Shown here piece after piece: positions 57,527 to 64,000 of a DNA stretch of 64,000 nucleotides. The DNA is from Cherax quadricarinatus. Its lineage: Eukaryota > Arthropoda > Malacostraca > Decapoda > Parastacidae. Made by a program: the position numbers and the translations under genes. Where the stretch lies: the NCBI RefSeq assembly GCF_038502225.1, contig NW_027195399.1, forward strand, positions 62,501-126,500, read 5' to 3'. The notes beneath the pieces are model-generated. The model was given only the letters and a program-made list of their open reading frames with translations. It was not told the DNA's origin and did no database searches. Position 1 is the first letter of the stretch. Each line of letters starts with the position of its first letter.

Positions 57527-58728
57527 TCATAGGTGCATTACCAGCCTTCCTACTTCTCCCACCACGCTCTCCACTGTGAGTGCGATTCCCTCCCAGTCGA
57601 ACACCTGACTGGACACACCTGTGGTGCCTCCAATCACCATGTCAGCCCACGGTTTCTTCCCCGGCCTCTGTGCCGGGGTCAAGATATCATCGGAATCAGA
57701 ATGCGTTGCTGCCCTCTTTTGCTGAACACTTTCTGCATCCATGTTCTGGTCGGGAGATGCCTCACAATGTACCTCCACCGCCACCTCAACCACGGTCACC
57801 ACTCCCATAGAAGCATCATCTGAAGTCAGCTGACTGCCTCTCCTCTCGTCATCGCGCTCCTCTGGTCCTTCCACCGACTGTACATCATCCCCAGCTCTCG
57901 TCGTCTCCAAAAACCTGTCCGTCAACTGCTCTAATGCCATTTCCTCCACTCATTCCTCACCACTCAGCTTTGTCTCCCTTTCCACCAAAGTGGAGACCAG
58001 AAAGCCTACAGGCATTGATGGGCTCGACCCCACTGTCAAGAACTCTCTCTCTCCACCTCCTCGCTCAAAGAAGAACTATGGCCATTTACAGGTGTCCCGC
58101 TGACAGGCCCCACCATCGGGTCAGGCCCTCTCTCCGTCCCTAAGTCTGCATTCTGTCATCGCTGCTGCCTCCCACACTGGGCTGCCATATGGTCATAAGC
58201 ACCACATAGCCTGCAAGTCTTGTGCTGCCCTGCATGATACACCATAACTTGTGTCCAGAAGTCTTCTAGGATAGAATGCCTCAGCGTCATCTTCAGGTTG
58301 AACATACCTTCCAGCAAGCCGGCGTACACCCCATCCTCCCAAGTACCTGCTGTTGCAGGCGAACAGTACCGTAACATTCAAAAACGTTCCTTAGGTTTGC
58401 CTTGTCAGTTTCGAAAGGCACATTACGTACCTTCACCCAGGTGAAGTGTCTCGGCACATCAATGAGACGAACTTGTATTGCCGAGTTAACGTCCACACAG
58501 CCATCTTGATACTTCTCCACCAGGCGTTCATACACTGCCGTCGATCATAGCTTGACGAATATCCAGTAAGCCCCATTGAGCGATACTCCATACAGATCCT
58601 GATCAGCGAATAATCATAATGTCGTGAATAATCATAGGTAGAATCACCTGTGCAGACTGAGGTGTAACTACACCCCACACTAAATCAAAGCACACAGTAT
58701 TGACACACCTTCTTGTATTCTGCGCCAT
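57527..58728 (-). pseudogene. LINE copy C ORF1: RRM/CCHC protein, broken
   Basis: The start ATG at 58728-58726 (MAQNTRRCVN) parallels copy A. Pieces follow in different frames: VSAIQVRLID-like RRM lead with FTWVKVRNVPFETDKANLR (58535-58293), LEGMFNLKMTLRHSILEDF and CRLCGAYDHMAAQC (CX2CX4HX4C knuckle, 58377-58156), then EVHCEASPDQNMD and KRAATHSDSDDILTPAQR (57949-57527). At least three frame breaks. Its separation from ORF2 by 2.4 kb is due to the nested LTR element. Confidence 0.78.
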
Positions 58729-58817
58729 CTTGAGAAAATCAAACTGCGCAGGAAGGCCTCTCAACCAGGAGCATGTGCGCAGCACAACCACGTGGCCCAA
58801 GAGCGATATGGTCAATC

Positions 58818-59047
58818 TTAAACACGCTGATGTTATGAATGATGGTGTCTTTTTCTGTCTCATAAACACGCTGATGTTATGAATGATGGTGTCTTTTTTG
58901 TGTCTCATAAACACGCTGATGTTATGAATGATGGTGTCTTTTTTCTGTCTCATAAACACGCTGATGTTATGAATGATGGTGTCTTTTTTCTGTCTCATAA
59001 ACACGCTGATGTTATGAATGTTGGTGTCTTTTTTTTGTCTCATAAAC
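58818..59047 (+). repeat. 44-45-bp minisatellite
   Basis: Five copies of a unit containing AACACGCTGATGTTATGAAT followed by GATGGTGTC, a T run and TGTCTCAT. Copies differ mainly in T-run length. It lies just upstream of LINE copy C ORF1 on that element's 5' side. Confidence 0.9.
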
Positions 59048-59546
59048 ACACAGATGTTATGAATGAAAAGAAGTTGGATGTCCTGGCCCTAAGAGAAACA
59101 AAGCTGAAGGGGGTAGGGGAGTTTGGTGGGGAGAAATAAATGGGATTAAGTCAGGAGTACCTGAGAGAGTTAGAGCTAAGGAACAGGTAGCAATAATGTT
59201 GAAGGATCAGTTATAGAAAGAGAAGAGAGAATATAAATGTGTAAATTCAAGAATTATGTGGATTAAAATAAAGGCTGGATGCGAAAAGTGGGTCATAATA
59301 AGCGTGTATGCTCCTGGAGAAAAGAGAAGTGTAGAGGAGAGAGAGAGGTTTTGGGAGCTGTTAAGTGAATGTATAGGAATGTAGGGGACCTAAATGCTAA
59401 AGTAGGAGAAACATTTAGAGAGGGTGTGGTAGGTAAGTTTGGGGTGCTAAGTGTAAATGATAATGGGAGCCATTTGATTGAACTTTGTATAGAAATGGGT
59501 TTAGTTATAGGTAATACATATTTTAAGAAAAAGATGATAAATAAAT

Positions 59547-59690
59547 GCCTAGCCATGCTAAGCGTTCTAGTGGTACACTCTGTAATCACTATTTTACAAC
59601 ATGTAAACCACACAATAACCAAATTTCTGTAAACTCAGCATTGTAATCCTTATAGAGAATAAACTTTGAATTTGAATTTGAATTTGAATG
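59547..59690 (+). mobile_element. short insertion with (TTTGAA)n tail
   Basis: About 144 bases interrupting the EN reading between NTYFKKKMINK and the NDSSLLDYV part. It ends AATAAAC then four TTTGAA repeats, the form of a 5'-truncated retroelement copy. Confidence 0.6.
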
Positions 59691-59880
59691 ATGTAAGGCG
59701 TAATGACAGTAGTTTGTTGGACTATGTATTGGTAGATAAAAGACTGTTTACAGAGGGGCCACAGATATATCAGATTACTTTTTAGTTGTAGCTACAGGGA
59801 GAGTAAAAGGTAGATGGGCTACAGAGAAAATAGAAGCATCAAGAGGGTGGGGGAGGCGGGAACCGTTCAGCGCTCTCAAG

Positions 59881-61354
59881 AAAAAAACTCGAAAAATTAT
59901 GGAAAATGAGTTATTCATACAGAAAAATAGCTTAACTCTTTGGCAACACAATGGTACAAGAATCAATGTTCTACAACGTTTCTACAAGAAATTATAGTCA
60001 TTTATATCAGGTATGGTGGTGGCGATGTAGGTAGCGAGTCTGCTCTCAACCCATGTATTTTTTGGAATTTTTTCCTTGTTTTTTATCGCTTTTTCTTTGC
60101 ATTATTCTTTCTAATATAATAATTGATTATTTGGCATCATATAAGAGTAGGTGGAGCTTATCAATAGACGTCCGGTGGCCTGGTGGCTAAAGCTCCCGCT
60201 TCACACACGGAGGGCCCGGGTTCGATTCCCGGCGGGTGGAAACATTCGACACGTTTCCTTACACCTGTTGTCCTGTTCACCTAGCAGCAAATAGGTACCT
60301 GGGTGTTAGTCGACTGGTGTGGGTCGCATCCTGGGGGACAAGATTAAGGACCCCAATGGAAATAAGTTAGACAGTCCTCGATGACGCACTGACTTTCTTG
60401 GGTTATCCTGGGTGGCTAACCCTCCGGGGTTAAAAATCCGAACGAAATCTTATCTTATCTCTTAGGTACACTCGGCAGTGCTCCCTCTCCAGACGGCGGC
60501 AGGTGAAATCACTTCATTATTACGCTTATATCAGCTTATATATTAACTATACGGCTTATTTATCTATCAGAATTGATCTAACATGATATAATAAACACTA
60601 TAATAACAAACAAACATGTTATATACTCTAGACTACATAAAATAGGCCATAATATAGCAAGTCAACCAGCAATATTTCGATATAAATGAGTTACTGCTCG
60701 TCTCCTTTTTGTATTGTTTGGTCTGTGAGTGATAGAAAACGGTATTTTGAAGAGGATAACTGCACTAGAACATCAGTTTACTAAGAAATACACCGAAACA
60801 AACGCGATTTTCGCGAAAAAAAAAAATTGAGACGGCGGGCCGGCCGGCGTTCTAGGCCTATATCTCGGAAGTAACTTATTCACTTATTTCGCTTTACAAC
60901 TCCATTATTAATGATTGTATTGAAATGATTTTCACAGACAATATAAAACAAAGTGTGTTTGAAATTTTAACGTTAGATTTTTTGGAATATCTCAAATATT
61001 TTTGATTTTATGGGGGGTAAAAGGCAGATATTTTGGTGAATGCCAAAAATTCTGTGAAATGTATTTTTTTACCATGATAATAAGATATATTAGGTGAAAT
61101 GGCAATGTAAAAACGTCGTGCTAGTTGTATTCTAACAGTTGGGAATGTCGGAAGTGCCACTCGTAGTGCCAGTTTGTCACTTCATGCTGCCATATATCAA
61201 AATTATGTTAATATTTTTTCTATGTTGTTTGTTGGCCAATCATACTGAAACTTTGTCACGTTCTTCTACATATGCACCTCTAAAAGTACACCAAAAATAA
61301 AATAAATCGGTTGAAAAATAAAAAAAAAATAAAAGTGACTGATCGCATTCCCCC
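59881..61354. other. 1.47-kb insertion block of unknown type
   Basis: AT-rich and ORF-free apart from the SINE at 60168-60463. It interrupts the LINE coding sequence and is flanked by CTCAAG on both sides (59875-59880 and 61355-61360), a possible short target duplication. No terminal inverted repeats seen. Confidence 0.4.
60168..60463 (+). mobile_element. tRNA-Val-like SINE, about full length
   Basis: The head 60171-60241 folds like a tRNA: D-arm region GGCCTGGTGGCTAAAG, anticodon loop TTCACAC (CAC, Val), T arm CCGGG-TTCGATT-CCCGG with a perfect stem and B box GGTTCGATTCC at 60219-60229. A tRNA-unrelated body follows (CACCTAGCAGCAAATAGGTA, CTGGGTGGCTAACCCTCCGG), then a short (CTTAT)n 3' tail. 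Head, body and tail order marks a SINE. The acceptor stem is poor, so I do not call a tRNA gene. Confidence 0.82.
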
Positions 61355-62435
61355 TCAAGTAAGAGAGAGGTGAAGGATTATAAACTAAAAGTGGAGGCAG
61401 TTAGGGTAAGATATAAACAAATATTGGAGGATAGATGGGCTATTGAGAGTATAGGCAATGGGGTCAAAGATGTATGGGGTAGGTTTAAAAATGAAGTGTT
61501 AGAGTGTTCAGCAGAAGTTTGTGGTTACAGGAAAGTGGGTGCGGGAGGGAAGAGGAGCAGCTGGTGGAATGATGATGTAAAGAGAGTAGTAAGGGAGAAA
61601 AAGTTAGCATATAAGAAGTTTTTACAAAGTAGAAGTGATGCAAAGAGAGAAGAGCATGTGGAGATACAAAGAGAGGTTAAGAGAATGATGAAGCAATGTA
61701 AAAAGATAGCAAATGACAGAGTTGGTGAGACGTTATCAACAAATTTTGTTGAAAATAAGAAAAAGTTTTGGAAGCCTAGAGAACAAATGGATTTGACAGT
61801 TAAAAATAGGAGAGGAGAGTTATTAAATGGAGAGTTAGAGGTATCGGGAAGATGGAGGGAATATATTGAGGAACTGTTAAATGTTGATGAAGATAGGGAA
61901 GCTATGATTTCGAGTATAGGGCAAAGAGGAATAACATCTCGTATGAGTGAGAAAGAGCCAGTTGCGGTGTGGGGGAAGTTTGTGTGGAAGTAGGAAGAAA
62001 GAAAAGGCAGCTGGGATTGATACGAAAAAGATAGAAATGTTAAAAGCAGGTGGGGATATAGTTTTTTAGTGATTGGTGCTATTATTTAATTAATGTATGG
62101 AAGAGGGTAAGGTACCTAGGGATTGGCAGAGAGCATACATAATTCCGTTGTATGAAGGTAAAGGGGATAAAAAAAATGTGCAAAAATTATAGGGGAATAA
62201 GTCTGCTGAGTATACCTGGTAAAATGTATGGTAGAGTTATTATATGGAGTTATTAGATGGAGAGTAGGATAGCAGATGAACAAGGAGGCTTTAGGAAAGT
62301 AGGAGTGTGTAGACCAAGTGTTTACAGTGGAACATATAGTTAAAGGTAAAGAAGTTTTTGTGGCATTTATGGATTTGTATAAGGCATATGACAGGGTGGA
62401 TAGGGGGGCAATGTGGCAGACATTGCAGGTATATG

Positions 62436-63275
<840 letters not shown>

Positions 63276-64000
63276 TGACAATGAGGTGTCTGTTGGAGGT
63301 TGACACCGTCTTGTAGAAATCGTAGCCGTTGCTGATGATGTGTGGGGGTTGTCGCAGGTGTTGGTGACAACCCAACGGCTCGTTCTTCACAGAGTATAGC
63401 CGTGAATAATCAGTCCAGATGAAAAGAAAGCAGGTTCTTTACCACTGCAATGATGAGGGGTTATGTCCTGCTACTCCATACATGTACAGAGGTAAGTAGA
63501 TACAACATGGGACGTCTCTGGACGTTAGTCCATCTCGTTCAATTCTTCTCGTTGGTTGGCAGGTGACCCAATCTGTCATTCCAAGCTGGAAAGAGAGACA
63601 TGTTACCCACTGCTTAAGAAATCACTCTCCATGATAAGTACAATACCTAAAAGATGTGGTGATTATTAAAACCTTTAAGAGATATCAAGGCTGAAAGGAA
63701 TAAGTTTATTATTGGTCAAAAGTGAAGCTTTCAACCAATAAGTCCACTAGAATATTAGCAGGCGTGTACTTACAGTAGCGCTGGGAGTTGTGAGTCGAGT
63801 GATTACTGTTTGACCGGAGCCCCACACGTCACTTTTCGAGGGGGGGGGAAAGGGGGGGGATAGCTGGAGCTAGACTCACCCTACCTTAACAAGTAGCCGG
63901 CAATGAAACTATTGTTACCATATACTTGTTCGTTACTCCTATCTGTTGAACTTTTCCCTCACACTCCCCCATACCAAGACTTATAGTTAATGAGTATAAC
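63276..64000. other. unassigned sequence at the window end
   Basis: No gene or known element recognised. It contains a purine tract of G runs (GAGGGGGGGGGAAAGGGGGG near 63838-63860) that could be a retroelement polypurine tract, but no LTR start follows it convincingly. Confidence 0.4.

Larger units (their letters stand above)
50348..58728 (-). mobile_element. Tx1/L1-type LINE, copy C (full layout, nested insertions)
   Basis: Third copy, with ORF1 (58728-57527), ORF2 (55073-51848) and a 3' region ending near 50348 with the family's TTTTATTTAAAA signature. Two foreign pieces are nested: an LTR element at 55151-57479 between the ORFs, and a LINE C-terminal fragment at about 50700-51255 in the 3' region. 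Confidence 0.82.
59059..62435 (+). pseudogene. non-LTR retrotransposon (possibly RTE-like), split by insertions
   Basis: Decayed EN-RT polyprotein on the plus strand. EN: KKLDVLALRETKLKGVGEF (59072), IISVYAPGEKRSVEERERFW (~59298), GDLNAKVGETFREGVVGKFG (~59388), LVIGNTYFKKKMINK (to ~59545), then after a 145-bp insertion NDSSLLDYVLVDKRLF (~59705). Linker 61370-61993: KDYKLKVEAVRVRYKQILED, CGYRKVGAGGKRSSWWNDDV. RT relic 62000-62435: GKVPRDWQRAYIIPLYEGKG, a GGFRK motif and FMDLYKAYDRVDRGAMWQTL-like sequence with shifts. A 1.47-kb block (59881-61354) splits EN from linker. Many stops. Clade is a guess. Confidence 0.7.

Noticed and set aside
60171..60241. Functional tRNA-Val gene
   Set aside because: Poor acceptor pairing and a SINE body plus simple-repeat tail directly behind it. 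The similar heads at 5.1 and 41.5 kb have six-base anticodon loops and are also SINE heads.
63837..63862. Polypurine tract of an LTR element at the window end
   Set aside because: No TG-starting LTR follows the G runs and no partner LTR is in the window. Kept only as a remark.

Overview
The window looks like gene-poor, repeat-dense DNA of a large animal genome. I infer a decapod crustacean such as a crayfish. The basis is the mix of CR1-type LINEs ending in a TTCTTATG octamer, Tx1/L1-type LINEs, Penelope-like elements with GIY-YIG domains, BEL/Pao elements, tRNA-derived SINEs and a MITE sitting in (TA)n, several of which I recall as common decapod repeats. This was not checked by any search. 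I found no convincing host protein-coding gene, no free-standing tRNA or rRNA gene and no CRISPR array. Nearly all coding signal is retroelement protein, mostly broken. The longest frames at 0.5-3.5, 15-17 and 37.8-39.9 kb are artefacts of tandem repeats.

Layout. 1-3.4 kb: two minisatellites (24-bp and 42-bp units). 3.4-7.5 kb: non-coding DNA with a tRNA-like SINE, a LINE-tail copy, a diverged inverted pair of an unknown repeat and a 21-bp minisatellite. 7.5-12.7 kb: Tx1/L1-type LINE copy A on the minus strand, with RRM/CCHC ORF1 and EN-RT ORF2, both broken. 13.6-14.7 kb: 5'-truncated CR1. 15.2-17.1 kb: mixed 32/35-bp tandem array. 17.2-22.5 kb: several decayed Penelope-like copies, two of them head to head, one holding a nested 307-bp element. 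22.6-23.7 kb: very homogeneous 25-bp array. 23.8-27.4 kb: an I/Jockey-like LINE on the minus strand. 27.66-35.40 kb: a complete but mutated BEL/Pao element with two ~1.05-kb LTRs. 35.4-39.8 kb: a 15-bp minisatellite split by a CR1 copy that keeps a 541-codon open frame covering its RT domain.

40.3-44.1 kb: three decayed LINE fragments, one holding a TSD-flanked, partly inverted SINE. 45.0-46.5 kb: a CR1 tail, then a Penelope-like RT/GIY-YIG remnant ending in an ~80-bp-arm inverted repeat. 46.5-50.1 kb: Tx1/L1 copy B, truncated at a self-complementary trinucleotide microsatellite. 50.35-58.7 kb: Tx1/L1 copy C, carrying a foreign LINE fragment in its 3' part and a TRIM-like LTR element between ORF2 and ORF1. 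58.8-62.4 kb: a 44-bp minisatellite and a LINE split by two insertions, one containing a tRNA-Val-like SINE. 62.6-63.3 kb: a 389-bp MITE flanked on both sides by (TA)n.

The best candidate for something undescribed is the element at 55151-57479. It has two ~1.1-kb LTRs, only 104 bp between them, a tRNA-Pro-like primer site, a purine tract and a perfect 5-bp target duplication (ACCTG). Also worth attention are hammerhead-ribozyme-like motifs in the Penelope-associated repeats, the Penelope palindrome at 46.1-46.3 kb and the self-inverted SINE at 41.3-41.6 kb.
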